A model generated the notes under the pieces. The model searched no databases. It was given only the letters and a program-made list of their open reading frames with translations, and was not told the origin of the DNA. The translations under genes and the position numbers were made by a program. A DNA stretch of 11,050 nucleotides from DAOTTY01 sp034437575 (GTDB lineage Bacteria > Chloroflexota > Anaerolineae > Aggregatilineales > Phototrophicaceae), in NCBI GenBank assembly GCA_034437575.1, contig DAOTTY010000283.1:1-11050 (forward strand), read 5' to 3'. Shown one piece after another: positions 1 to 7,054 of the stretch (positions within the stretch are counted from its first letter, which is position 1; every line of letters begins with the position of its first letter).

Positions 1-48
1 CCGCGCCTACAGTTTCGCGGGGGCAGGCACCGGGTGCTGCTGTTTAAG

Positions 49-98
49 CCCCTCTCCCAGGGCTACAGGCCCGTTCGGGAGAGGGGTTGGGGTGAGGG
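49..98. repeat. Hairpin repeat (GGGAGAGGGG family) upstream of atpA
   Basis: A perfect 10-bp inverted repeat, CCCCTCTCCC (49-58) and GGGAGAGGGG (77-86), encloses a second 4-bp stem GGGC (60-63)/GCCC (69-72) with a TACAG loop. The tail TTGGGGTGAGGG (87-98) follows directly. From memory, this CCCCTCTCCC...GGGAGAGGGGTTGGGGTGAGGG arrangement is a dispersed intergenic element in several bacterial genomes. Only one copy is in this window, so repetition is not shown here. It may also act as a transcription barrier for whatever lies upstream; there is no T tract. Bases 1-20 hold a further short stem (CCGCG/CGCGG) cut by the window edge. Confidence 0.6.
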
Positions 99-142
99 CT
101 GAGTCGTTACGATGAAGTTCGCATTTCTGGCCGTCTGTAAAG

Positions 143-171
143 TGGACGTTGGCCGTTTCATACGCTAAAAT
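143..171 (+). promoter_or_regulatory. Candidate promoter for atpAGDC
   Basis: A -35-like TGGACG (143-148; 4 of 6 to TTGACA) is followed after 17 bp by TAAAAT (166-171; 5 of 6 to TATAAT). This would start transcription near 178 and give a leader of about 125 nt before the atpA ATG. It is the best sigma70-like match in the gene-free 303 bp. The call rests on consensus matching only. Confidence 0.4.
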
Positions 172-180
172 GATTTACGT

Positions 181-198
181 TTGTGCCATTCTGCACAT
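181..198. promoter_or_regulatory. Palindromic candidate operator, Rex-like geometry
   Basis: TTGTGC (181-186), six bases, then GCACAT (193-198) form an inverted repeat with five paired positions in a row (TGTGC/GCACA). The known Rex operator is TTGTGA-N6-TCACAA. Total length and spacing are the same, and 9 of 12 arm positions match. The site begins about 9 bp after the candidate -10, where a repressor would block initiation or early elongation. A rex gene lies in the same window. Binding by Rex is inference. Confidence 0.4.
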
Positions 199-303
199 GC
201 AAGCGCCTCAAGGGTCACCCACCATCGCCGGTCAACTTATGCCAGCGGTGAAAAAACATATTTCGCGCGAGAGTTCTCTCCTAGAGTGCCTGAAAGGTTT
301 TAT

Positions 304-1836
304 ATGACGGACAACATTTACGATGCGTTTCTCAAGCAGATTGAGGAATACGAACCGAAGGTCGAGTCGGTAGAAGTTGGGTACGTTGAAGAGGTCGGTG
401 ACGGTATCGCCCGCGCCTCCGGTCTGGCCAACATCCGCTTTAACGAACTCGTCAGCTTCAGCAACGGCGTCCAGGGCATTGCCTTCAACCTGGAAACAGA
501 CAGCGTTGGGATCATTATCCTGGGTGACTACGACGACATCCAGGAGGGTGATGAGGTACGCCCACAGGGGCGCATTACATCAGTGCCGGTAGGCCGTGAA
601 CTGCTGGGCCGCGTGGTCAACGCGCTCGGTGAGCCAGTTGATGGTAAGGGGCCGATTGGCACCAAAGAGCGCTACAACGTTGAGCGCATCGCCCCCGGTG
701 TGATGGAGCGCCAGGGTGTGGAACGCCCGGTACAGACGGGTATCGTTTCCATTGACGCGATGATCCCGATTGGGCGCGGCCAGCGTGAGTTGATTATTGG
801 TGACCGCCAGACGGGTAAGACGGCGGTTGCGTTGGACACGATCATTCACCAGAAGGGCCAGGACATGTACTGCGTGTACGTGGCCGTCGGCAAGCGTCGT
901 GGTGAGATTGCCCGTATGGTGGCCACGCTGGAAGCATACGGCGCGATGGACCACACCATCATCGTTGCTGCCACCGCCTCCGAATCGGCTGCGTTGCAGT
1001 ACATCGCCCCATACGCTGGCTGTGCGATGGGCGAGTGGTTCATGGAAAACGGCATGGACGCGCTGGCAGTTTACGACGACCTGTCTCGCCATGCCTGGGC
1101 TTACCGTCAGGTATCCCTGCTGATGCGCCGCCCCCCTGGGCGCGAAGCCTACCCCGGCGATGTGTTCTATTTGCACAGCCGCCTGCTGGAACGTGCCGCT
1201 CAGTTGAGCGAGGAGCGCGGCGGCGGCAGCCTGACGGCCCTGCCGATCATCGAAACGCAGTTGGGCGACGTGTCGGCTTATGTGCCCACAAACGTGATTT
1301 CGATTACCGACGGTCAGATTTACCTCGAAGGTGAGTTGTTCTATTCGGGTCAGCGCCCGGCCATTAACGCGGGTGTGAGCGTGAGCCGCGTGGGTAGCTC
1401 TGCCCAGACGAAAGCCATGAAGGACGTGGCCGGCGGCTTGCGTTTGCAAATGGCGCAGTTCCGCTCGCTGGCCGCGTTTGCACAGTTCGGCTCTAACCTG
1501 GACAAAGCGACCCAACAGCAGCTTGATCGCGGGTTGCGCTTGCAGGAACTGCTTAAGCAGGGCCAGTACAAGCCGCTGCCCCTGGCTGACCAGGTACTCG
1601 TAATCTATGCCGGGTCTAACGGCCTGCTAGACACAATTGACCCGGATCATGTTAGCGAGTGGCGAGAGGACTTCCTGCGCTTCTTCAAGACGCAGCACGC
1701 TGACATGTACAACAAGCTGGCCGAGACGAAAAAACTTGACCTCGAAAAGATCGACGGACGCAAGCGCAACCCCGAAATCGAAGAGATCGTCAAGGATTTC
1801 AACGATAATTGGTCACCATCCGGCAACGACGCATAA
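304..1836 (+). CDS. atpA: ATP synthase F1 subunit alpha
   Basis: This is the 510-residue non-catalytic nucleotide-binding subunit of the F1 head, alternating with beta in the alpha3-beta3 ring at the inner face of the membrane. The Walker A motif GDRQTGKT is at residues 166-173, the RRPPGREAYPGDVFYLHSRL block follows, and the arginine-finger segment VSRVGSSAQTK places the finger at R362. Length matches the family (about 500-515). The start at 304 is chosen because GAAAGG (292-297) sits 6 bp upstream and MTDNIYDAF aligns with family N-termini. An in-frame TTG at 181 would add 41 unrelated residues and lies inside the palindrome. atpG starts 18 bp downstream, so the two are co-transcribed. No atpH or atpF lies in the 303 bp upstream, unlike the classical atpIBEFHAGDC order. 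Confidence 0.97.
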   Translation: MTDNIYDAFLKQIEEYEPKVESVEVGYVEEVGDGIARASGLANIRFNELVSFSNGVQGIAFNLETDSVGIIILGDYDDIQEGDEVRPQGRITSVPVGRELLGRVVNALGEPVDGKGPIGTKERYNVERIAPGVMERQGVERPVQTGIVSIDAMIPIGRGQRELIIGDRQTGKTAVALDTIIHQKGQDMYCVYVAVGKRRGEIARMVATLEAYGAMDHTIIVAATASESAALQYIAPYAGCAMGEWFMENGMDALAVYDDLSRHAWAYRQVSLLMRRPPGREAYPGDVFYLHSRLLERAAQLSEERGGGSLTALPIIETQLGDVSAYVPTNVISITDGQIYLEGELFYSGQRPAINAGVSVSRVGSSAQTKAMKDVAGGLRLQMAQFRSLAAFAQFGSNLDKATQQQLDRGLRLQELLKQGQYKPLPLADQVLVIYAGSNGLLDTIDPDHVSEWREDFLRFFKTQHADMYNKLAETKKLDLEKIDGRKRNPEIEEIVKDFNDNWSPSGNDA

Positions 1837-1854
1837 CAACGAGGCAAACCAACA

Positions 1855-3183
1855 ATGGCTAACGTTCTTGAGATTAAAAATCGCATCAAAAGTGTCAAGA
1901 ACATTTCGCAGGTCACCCGTGCGCTGGAGGCTGTATCCGCCTCCCGCGTGCGCCGGGCACAGTCCCGCGCCTTTGCCACCCGCATCTATGCGGAAAAGGC
2001 ATGGGAAATCCTGTTAAATGTTCAAAGCACCGCGCTCCCTGGCGCAGCCTTGCACCCCCTGCTCACCGAGCGCGAAGAGATTAAAAAGCGCCGCATCGTT
2101 CTGGTCACGTCAGATCGCGGCCTTGCTGGGGCCTACAACGCCAACGTTATCCGCGTGGCTGAGCGCTTTGAAGACCGCAGCGACACCCCCGTTGAGTTTG
2201 TTACCGTCGGGCGTAAAGGCCGTGACGCGATGATCCGGGCTGGCAAAGACATTGTGGCCGAGTTTAGCAACATGCCCGCAGAACCGGGCATTGCTGACAT
2301 CGCCCCCATTGCCCGCGCCGTGATTGATGACTTCCTCTCCGGTGAGGTAGACGAGGTATTTATTGCCTTCACCGACTTTATCAACACGCTAACCCAAAAG
2401 CCTACGGTTATGCGCCTGCTGCCGCTCAAGCCATACAAAACAGACGACCAGGCGCTGTCCGAATACATCAAAGATGTGCCGGATATGACCCGTAACATCA
2501 GCGAATATGAGTTCGAGCCGACGCCGCAGGCTGTGTTGGATGAAGTGGTGCCGCGCTTTACCGAACTTCAGCTTTACCAGGCCCTGCTGGAAAGCCTGGC
2601 CAGCGAGCACGCCGCTCGCATGGTCGCCATGAAAAACGCCAGTGACAACGCCAGCGAACTTGTTGACGACCTCACGCTGGACTACAACAAGGCCCGTCAG
2701 ACGGCCATCACGAACGAAATTCTGGACATCGTTGGCGGGGCTGAGGCGCTGCAATCGTCTATTGACAAAACGGCCAGGCAGATCGAATCCAGCATGAGCC
2801 GCAGTGCTGCCCCGGCGGGGTCGGGTAATGGCGGCGGCATCACCAAGCGCGAAGCCAGGATGGAAATCCGCAGTGCGTCAGCAGCCCCTACTGCCAGCAA
2901 GACGGCCAGTGTGCCCGCAGGTCAACCGGACGACCTGACGAAAATCGAAGGCATCGGCCCCAAGATGAGTTCGGCCCTGATCCAGGGTGGGTATGACACC
3001 TACGCCAAGTTGGCTGCTGCCACCGAAGATGAATTACAGCGGGCCATCGAAAAGGCCGGTGTGCGGATGTCCCCTAGTATCGGAACGTGGGCCGAACAAG
3101 CCGCCTATGCCCGCGATGATGAGTGGGACGGCCTAGAGAAATTCCAGAGTACACTGGTTGGCGGCAGACGCCCCACCGACTGA
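1855..3183 (+). CDS. atpG: ATP synthase F1 subunit gamma with C-terminal helix-hairpin-helix extension
   Basis: Gamma is the central rotor shaft that couples Fo rotation to catalysis in the alpha3-beta3 ring. Residues 1 to about 312 are a normal gamma: N-terminal coiled-coil strand (NRIKSVKNISQVTRALE), a Rossmann-like middle with TSDRGLAGAYN, and the C-terminal signature ITNEILDIVGGAEAL ending at residue 299. The protein is 442 residues, against about 285-300 usually. The extra part is a Ser/Ala/Pro/Gly-rich linker (about 313-357) and a compact domain (359 to about 437) starting DDLTKIEGIGPK, then TWAEQAAYARDDEWDGL. This matches the helix-hairpin-helix domain known from L21, NuoE and other fusions. 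The reading frame is continuous and no stop or frameshift separates the parts. GAGG (1841-1844) lies 10 bp before the ATG. The core call is firm; the role of the extension is unknown. Confidence 0.95.
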   Translation: MANVLEIKNRIKSVKNISQVTRALEAVSASRVRRAQSRAFATRIYAEKAWEILLNVQSTALPGAALHPLLTEREEIKKRRIVLVTSDRGLAGAYNANVIRVAERFEDRSDTPVEFVTVGRKGRDAMIRAGKDIVAEFSNMPAEPGIADIAPIARAVIDDFLSGEVDEVFIAFTDFINTLTQKPTVMRLLPLKPYKTDDQALSEYIKDVPDMTRNISEYEFEPTPQAVLDEVVPRFTELQLYQALLESLASEHAARMVAMKNASDNASELVDDLTLDYNKARQTAITNEILDIVGGAEALQSSIDKTARQIESSMSRSAAPAGSGNGGGITKREARMEIRSASAAPTASKTASVPAGQPDDLTKIEGIGPKMSSALIQGGYDTYAKLAAATEDELQRAIEKAGVRMSPSIGTWAEQAAYARDDEWDGLEKFQSTLVGGRRPTD

Positions 3184-3226
3184 CACTAGACGACTGATTT
3201 CACTTTAGAGAGGGCAAGAAAAACCA

Positions 3227-4642
3227 ATGGAAGAAATTCAGGGTAAGATTACGCAGGTGCTGGGCGCTGTGGTGGATGTCAGGTTCCCACATGCACAGCT
3301 CCCCGACATCTACGATGCGATTCGCGTGCCGCGTGAAGAGGCTGAAGACCTCATCCTTGAGGTGCAGCTTCACCTGGGTGATGACGCTGTGCGTACCGTC
3401 GCTATGGACACAACCGACGGCTTGCAGCGTGGCGTCCCGGCTTTTGCTACCGGGCGTCCTATTACCGTTCCTGTGGGCGATGCCTCGCTGGGCCGCGTGT
3501 TCAACGTGCTGGGCCGCCCGATTGACAACGGCGATGAGATCGCAGAAACCGCCCCGCGCCGCGCCATCCACCAAACAGCGCCCGCCTTTGACGATCAGGC
3601 CACCCGTGTTGAGGTGTTCGAAAGCGGCCTGAAGGTGATCGACCTGATCGCGCCGATGACTCGCGGTGGCAAAACGGGCATCTTTGGTGGCGCTGGTGTG
3701 GGCAAAACCGTAACCATCCAGGAAATGATTAACAACATCGCCACGCAGCACTCCGGTTTGAGTGTGTTCGCAGGCGTGGGGGAGCGCACCCGTGAGGGCA
3801 CTGACCTGTACTACGAAATGAAAGAGGCGGGCGTACTGCCGTATCTGGCGATGGTCTTTGGCCAGATGAACGAGCCGCCCGGTGTGCGCCTGCGTGTAGC
3901 CCTGTCTGGTTTGGCGATGGCAGAGCACTTCCGTGACCAGGGCCGCGACGTGCTGATGTTTATCGACAACATCTTCCGTTACTCGCTGGCCGGGTCGGAG
4001 GTGTCGGCACTGCTGGGTCGTATGCCATCAGCGGTGGGTTACCAGCCGACGCTGGCTGACGAGATGGGCCAGCTACAGGAACGCATTACGTCCACCAAGC
4101 GTGGGTCTATTACGTCGATGCAGGCCGTGTATGTGCCCGCAGACGACTACTCTGACCCGGCCCCGGTTGCGGTGTTCAGCCACCTGGACGGGACGATTGC
4201 CCTGGAGCGCTCGATTGCGTCCGCAGGCCGCTTCCCGGCAGTAGACCCGCTCACATCCACGAGCAAAATTCTGGAACCGGACGTTGTAGGCAGCGAACAC
4301 TACCGTACCGCCCGCGAAGTGCAGCAGGTCCTTCAGCGCTACAAAGACTTGCAGGACATCATCGCTATTCTTGGGGTAGAAGAATTGTCTGACGACGACA
4401 AGATTCTGGTAGCCCGTGCGCGCAAAATGGAGTGGTTCCTGACGCAGCCGATGTTCGTGGCGGAGCAGTTTACGGGCCTGGAAGGCAAGTATGTGAAGAT
4501 TGCGGACACCGTGCGCGGCTTCCGTATGATTCTGGACGGTGAAGTTGACCACATCCCTGAAGGGATGTTCCGCATGAAGGGCACCATGGACGAGGTCATT
4601 GCCGACCATGAGCAGTCCGAAGCGGCGGCGGTAGGGGATTAG
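3227..4642 (+). CDS. atpD: ATP synthase F1 subunit beta (catalytic)
   Basis: This 471-residue catalytic subunit makes ATP from ADP and phosphate at the alpha/beta interface. Visible landmarks are Walker A GGAGVGKT (154-161), GVGERTREG with the catalytic glutamate at E186, the Walker B-like stretch DVLMFIDNIF, ALLGRMPSAVGYQPTL, the QAVYVPADD tyrosine segment, the family signature PAVDPLTSTS, and the DELSEED-like loop EELSDDD (385-391) that contacts gamma. Length is typical. A few usually invariant positions differ mildly (NIFRYSLAGSEV where NIFRFTQAGSEV is common). An AGAGAGGG Shine-Dalgarno (3207-3214) stands 12 bp before the ATG, in a 43-bp gap after atpG. The atpC start follows after 3 bp, so the two are translationally close. 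Confidence 0.97.
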   Translation: MEEIQGKITQVLGAVVDVRFPHAQLPDIYDAIRVPREEAEDLILEVQLHLGDDAVRTVAMDTTDGLQRGVPAFATGRPITVPVGDASLGRVFNVLGRPIDNGDEIAETAPRRAIHQTAPAFDDQATRVEVFESGLKVIDLIAPMTRGGKTGIFGGAGVGKTVTIQEMINNIATQHSGLSVFAGVGERTREGTDLYYEMKEAGVLPYLAMVFGQMNEPPGVRLRVALSGLAMAEHFRDQGRDVLMFIDNIFRYSLAGSEVSALLGRMPSAVGYQPTLADEMGQLQERITSTKRGSITSMQAVYVPADDYSDPAPVAVFSHLDGTIALERSIASAGRFPAVDPLTSTSKILEPDVVGSEHYRTAREVQQVLQRYKDLQDIIAILGVEELSDDDKILVARARKMEWFLTQPMFVAEQFTGLEGKYVKIADTVRGFRMILDGEVDHIPEGMFRMKGTMDEVIADHEQSEAAAVGD

Positions 4643-4645
4643 GCG

Positions 4646-5086
4646 ATGCCAATTCACGTTGAGATTATTACACAGGAAGACAAAATTTTCGATGAGCCAG
4701 AAGCCGATGGCGTCATCATCCCTGCGGCTGAGGGCGAGATGGGCGTTCGTCCGGGTCATGCGCCCGTCCTCACAACATTGGGCTTTGGTGACCTGATTGT
4801 GCGTAAGGGGGAAGCCGAAGAACACTTTGCCGTTTACGGCGGCGTGGTAGACATCCGCCCGGACAAGGTTGTGGTGCTGGCTGACATGGCCGACACTGCC
4901 GCTGACCTTGATCTGGCAGCGCTGGAGTCAGCCCGCGAACGCGCCCGCAAACTGATGGAAGAGGGCGTCCCCGGTGAGCTTAACCGGGACGCAGCGCTGG
5001 CCCTGCGCCGCGCCGAACTCGCGCTCAAGGTCAAAAATAAGGTACGCGACCGCAACGTGATACGTATTCTGGACGACGACAAGTAA
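4646..5086 (+). CDS. atpC: ATP synthase F1 subunit epsilon
   Basis: This 146-residue subunit sits at the foot of the gamma shaft, links it to the c-ring and, in many bacteria, inhibits ATP hydrolysis through its C-terminal helices. The N-terminal beta-sandwich carries the characteristic GEMGVRPGHAPVLTTL segment. The C-terminal helical hairpin is complete (LDLAALESARERARKLMEEG, then an Ala/Leu/Lys-rich second helix), so the inhibitory arm is probably present. The ATG is 3 bp after the atpD stop, and GGGG (4633-4636) inside the end of atpD can serve as ribosome binding site. It is the last gene of the operon: a terminator follows 31 bp after the stop. Confidence 0.95.
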   Translation: MPIHVEIITQEDKIFDEPEADGVIIPAAEGEMGVRPGHAPVLTTLGFGDLIVRKGEAEEHFAVYGGVVDIRPDKVVVLADMADTAADLDLAALESARERARKLMEEGVPGELNRDAALALRRAELALKVKNKVRDRNVIRILDDDK

Positions 5087-5117
5087 ACCGCTGCGCTCGC
5101 TCAATTGTGACAACCCG

Positions 5118-5154
5118 CGCCTGGTTGGCTGCTAAGCCGCCGGGCGTTGTTTTT
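5118..5154 (+). terminator. Intrinsic terminator of the atp operon
   Basis: A 7-bp stem, CGCCTGG (5118-5124) with CCGGGCG (5140-5146) including one G-U pair, continues through a small internal loop into GGCT (5127-5130)/AGCC (5135-5138) with a GCTA loop. TTGTTTTT (5147-5154) follows immediately. This is a textbook Rho-independent layout. Its T tract coincides with the candidate -35 of the next gene. Confidence 0.75.
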
Positions 5155-5174
5155 GGGGGGCGTTGTGCTATGAT
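5147..5174 (+). promoter_or_regulatory. Candidate extended -10 promoter for the mreB-like gene
   Basis: TATGAT (5169-5174) is preceded by TGC, giving the extended -10 form TGnTATGAT. A weak -35, TTGTTT (5147-5152), is 16 bp upstream. The leader would be about 62 nt. TTGTGC (5163-5168) and GCGCCA (5175-5180) flank the -10 as an imperfect version of the palindrome found at atpA. Confidence 0.5.
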
Positions 5175-5243
5175 GCGCCAGCAAACCTCTGAGGCGATTT
5201 TCATAGCGACGCCGGCGGTGTGTCGGCAAATAGGCAGGATGAC

Positions 5244-6263
5244 ATGAGCGTTTTCAGTAAGAACTTGGGCGTTGACCTGGGCACGACCAGCGTACTGATC
5301 TATGAGAACGGGCAGATTGTCCTGCAAGAGCCGTCCCTGGTTGCACTAACGGTGGAAGAAGAACGCATCGTTGAAATCGGCCAGCCTGCCCTCAGTATGT
5401 TGGGCCGCACAGATGAGGAAGACATTCAGGTATTGCGCCCGCTGCGGGATGGGGTGATTGCCGACTATGAAGTGACCGAGGCCATGCTGCGCCACTTCTT
5501 CAACACCATCGCCGGGCGGCTGCGCCTGTTCAAGCCGTCCGTGATGGTGTCGGTACCTTACGGCGTCACCAGCGTGGAAAAGCGTGCTGTGCAGGAAGCC
5601 GCCGTTGCTGCGGGGGCACGAGAGGCGTTCCTCATCTGGGAACCGCTGGCGGCTGCGATTGGGGCGGGGCTACCCGTCAGCACGCCTGCTGGGGACATGG
5701 TGGTGAACATCGGCGGGGGCATTACCGAAGCCGCTGTCATTACCATGAACAACATTGTGCGGGCAGAGAGTGGCCGTGTCGGTGGCCTGCGCATGGACGA
5801 TGCCATCATTGCCTATGTGCGCCGCAAGTACAACCTCACCATTGGCCAGCCCACCGCCGAAGCCATTAAGATTCAAGTGGGCGCGGCGGTCGATCAGCCG
5901 GAAGAACTCACGATGGAAATCCAGGGGCGCGATAATGTTAGCGGTCTTCCCCGCACGGTGACAGTATCCACAGGCGAAGCCGTCGAAGCAATGGCGGAGC
6001 CACTGGCAGCGATTGCGGGCGTGGTGAAGTCGGTGCTGGGCAACACGCCGCCCGAACTGCACTCAGACATCATTGATAGGGGCATTGTGCTAACGGGTGG
6101 TGGCGCGATGCTGCGCGGCATTGACCAATATTTGATTCAGCAGACGGGTGTCCCCGTGTTTGCTGCTGAAAATCCGGTCATCGCTGTGGCGACGGGGGCA
6201 GGCCAGGCGCTAAATGACCCGGCGCTGCTGCGGCGTGTCGCCCAGAATACCTACGGCAAGTAA
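5244..6263 (+). CDS. mreB: MreB-family bacterial actin (rod shape-determining protein)
   Basis: MreB polymerises on the inner membrane and guides the lateral wall-synthesis machinery. The 339-residue length is typical. Phosphate-1 motif LGVDLGTTSV follows a short hydrophobic N-terminus (MSVFSKN) like the membrane-binding start of MreB. The segments MRHFF-like helix, VSVPYGVTSVEKRAV, GLPV and the adenosine motif IVLTGGGAMLRGID are present. Two core positions differ from the usual MreB. Phosphate-2 reads VVNIGGGITE, with N155 where Asp is near-invariant, and LIEEPMAAAIG is LIWEPLAAAIG, with W132. The ATG at 5244 is preferred over an in-frame GTG at 5220 because AGGA (5236-5239) precedes it and homology starts there. 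mreC, mreD and penicillin-binding protein genes are not adjacent, so this may be a paralogue rather than the main MreB. Confidence 0.88.
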   Translation: MSVFSKNLGVDLGTTSVLIYENGQIVLQEPSLVALTVEEERIVEIGQPALSMLGRTDEEDIQVLRPLRDGVIADYEVTEAMLRHFFNTIAGRLRLFKPSVMVSVPYGVTSVEKRAVQEAAVAAGAREAFLIWEPLAAAIGAGLPVSTPAGDMVVNIGGGITEAAVITMNNIVRAESGRVGGLRMDDAIIAYVRRKYNLTIGQPTAEAIKIQVGAAVDQPEELTMEIQGRDNVSGLPRTVTVSTGEAVEAMAEPLAAIAGVVKSVLGNTPPELHSDIIDRGIVLTGGGAMLRGIDQYLIQQTGVPVFAAENPVIAVATGAGQALNDPALLRRVAQNTYGK

Positions 6264-6883
6264 AACGTCATCCGCTGCATGTGAACGACCGGATCAATGT
6301 GCTGCACATGCACATGATCTGGCACATTCAGGTTGATCGGAGCGTAATTAAGAATTGCCCCAATACCCACGTCAACAAGCTGGTCGGTGACGATTTGGGC
6401 ACTTTCGGCAGGGACCGCGAGCATGGCAATTTTAATGTCTTGCTCGGTGATGGTTTTCCCCATCTCTTGCATAGCCTGGATCGTTATCGTGCCTACCTTG
6501 CCCCCAACCTTTGCCGGGTCGGCATCAAAAGCACAGGTAATTATAAAGCCGCGCTCTGGAAAGCCCCTGTAATGCGCCACAGCACGGCCCAGGTCACCCA
6601 CGCCAACCAAAGCCACATGCCACTCTCGATCAACCTTGAGAACCTCTTGCAGCTTTTCTTGCAAAAACGCAATGTGATAGCCCGTGCCTTGCTTGCCAAA
6701 ACCGCCAAAGTGTGACAGGTCTTTGCGGATTTGCGCTGAGCTAATGCCCAGGCGTTTGCCCAACTCATGTGAGGACGTGACCTCGCAGCCTTCCGAACTG
6801 AGACGGTTAAGCGCCCGTAGGTAAATCGGCAAGCGTCCGATCACGATGTCAGGGATATTACGATTGAGGGTATTGGATGCCAT
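6251..6883 (-). CDS. rex: Redox-sensing transcriptional repressor Rex
   Basis: Rex binds DNA as a dimer and lets go when NADH is high, so it reports the cell's NADH/NAD+ ratio. The N-terminal winged helix (about residues 10-80) includes RLPIYLRAL and the recognition region SSAQIRKDLSHFGGFGKQGTGY. The Rossmann domain shows VALVGVGDLG (nucleotide loop GVGDLG at 94-99), AFDADPAKVG, AMLAVPAESAQ and ILNYAPINLNVP, all typical of Rex. The start at 6883 (210 residues) is chosen because the longer reading frame (ATG at 6928) begins inside the predicted -10 and adds 15 unrelated residues. No clear Shine-Dalgarno is visible. The C-terminus ends at MTFYLP, about 10-15 residues earlier than many Rex proteins, shortening the helix that swaps in the dimer. 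The stop lies within the end of the convergent mreB-like gene. Confidence 0.93.
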   Translation of the reverse strand: MASNTLNRNIPDIVIGRLPIYLRALNRLSSEGCEVTSSHELGKRLGISSAQIRKDLSHFGGFGKQGTGYHIAFLQEKLQEVLKVDREWHVALVGVGDLGRAVAHYRGFPERGFIITCAFDADPAKVGGKVGTITIQAMQEMGKTITEQDIKIAMLAVPAESAQIVTDQLVDVGIGAILNYAPINLNVPDHVHVQHIDPVVHMQRMTFYLP

Positions 6884-6923
6884 GAGCCGTGTCAGTCGTT
6901 TGTGAAAAGTTATACATTTAATT

Positions 6924-6953
6924 ATCATACCATTACAGTGGGCGTTGTGCCAG
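6924..6953 (-). promoter_or_regulatory. Candidate promoter for rex, with Rex half-site in the leader
   Basis: On the minus strand CTGGCA (6953-6948; 4 of 6 to TTGACA) and TATGAT (6929-6924), preceded by TGG (extended -10), are 18 bp apart. The predicted start near 6917 leaves a leader of about 34 nt to the ATG at 6883. On the plus strand TTGTGAA (6900-6906), an exact Rex half-site, lies in that leader, but its partner arm is poor (TACATTT, 3 of 7). Autoregulation is common for Rex but unproven here. Confidence 0.45.
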
Positions 6954-7054
6954 TTGAGCTTTGCTAAGGTATTTTGACAGGTGACATGCGGTGGTAGCCC
7001 GCTTTATTCCCCAAAAACTGGGGGAGAAGATGAGGCAAGCGCGTGAATTCTGGC

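Noticed and set aside
181..303. N-terminal extension of atpA from a TTG at 181
   Set aside because: The 41 extra residues do not resemble any AtpA N-terminus, and a good ribosome binding site stands before the ATG at 304.
580..1515. Long antisense reading frame opposite atpA (311 codons)
   Set aside because: It lies wholly within a certain gene and its His/Arg/Gln-rich sequence is typical of the complement of GC-rich coding DNA.
3200..4825. Two long antisense reading frames opposite atpD and atpC
   Set aside because: Same reason: no recognisable protein, fully overlapped by conserved genes.
6299..6330. Cluster of GCACAT/TGTGC words resembling the atpA palindrome
   Set aside because: They arise from the His-Val-rich coding sequence at the Rex C-terminus and are not in a promoter.
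6884..6928. Fifteen-residue N-terminal extension of Rex
   Set aside because: Its ATG lies within the predicted -10 element and the residues do not match Rex N-termini.
6974..6979. Perfect TTGACA between rex and the nfeD-like gene
   Set aside because: No -10-like hexamer lies 16-18 bp downstream; the TATAAT at 7055 is far too distant to pair with it.
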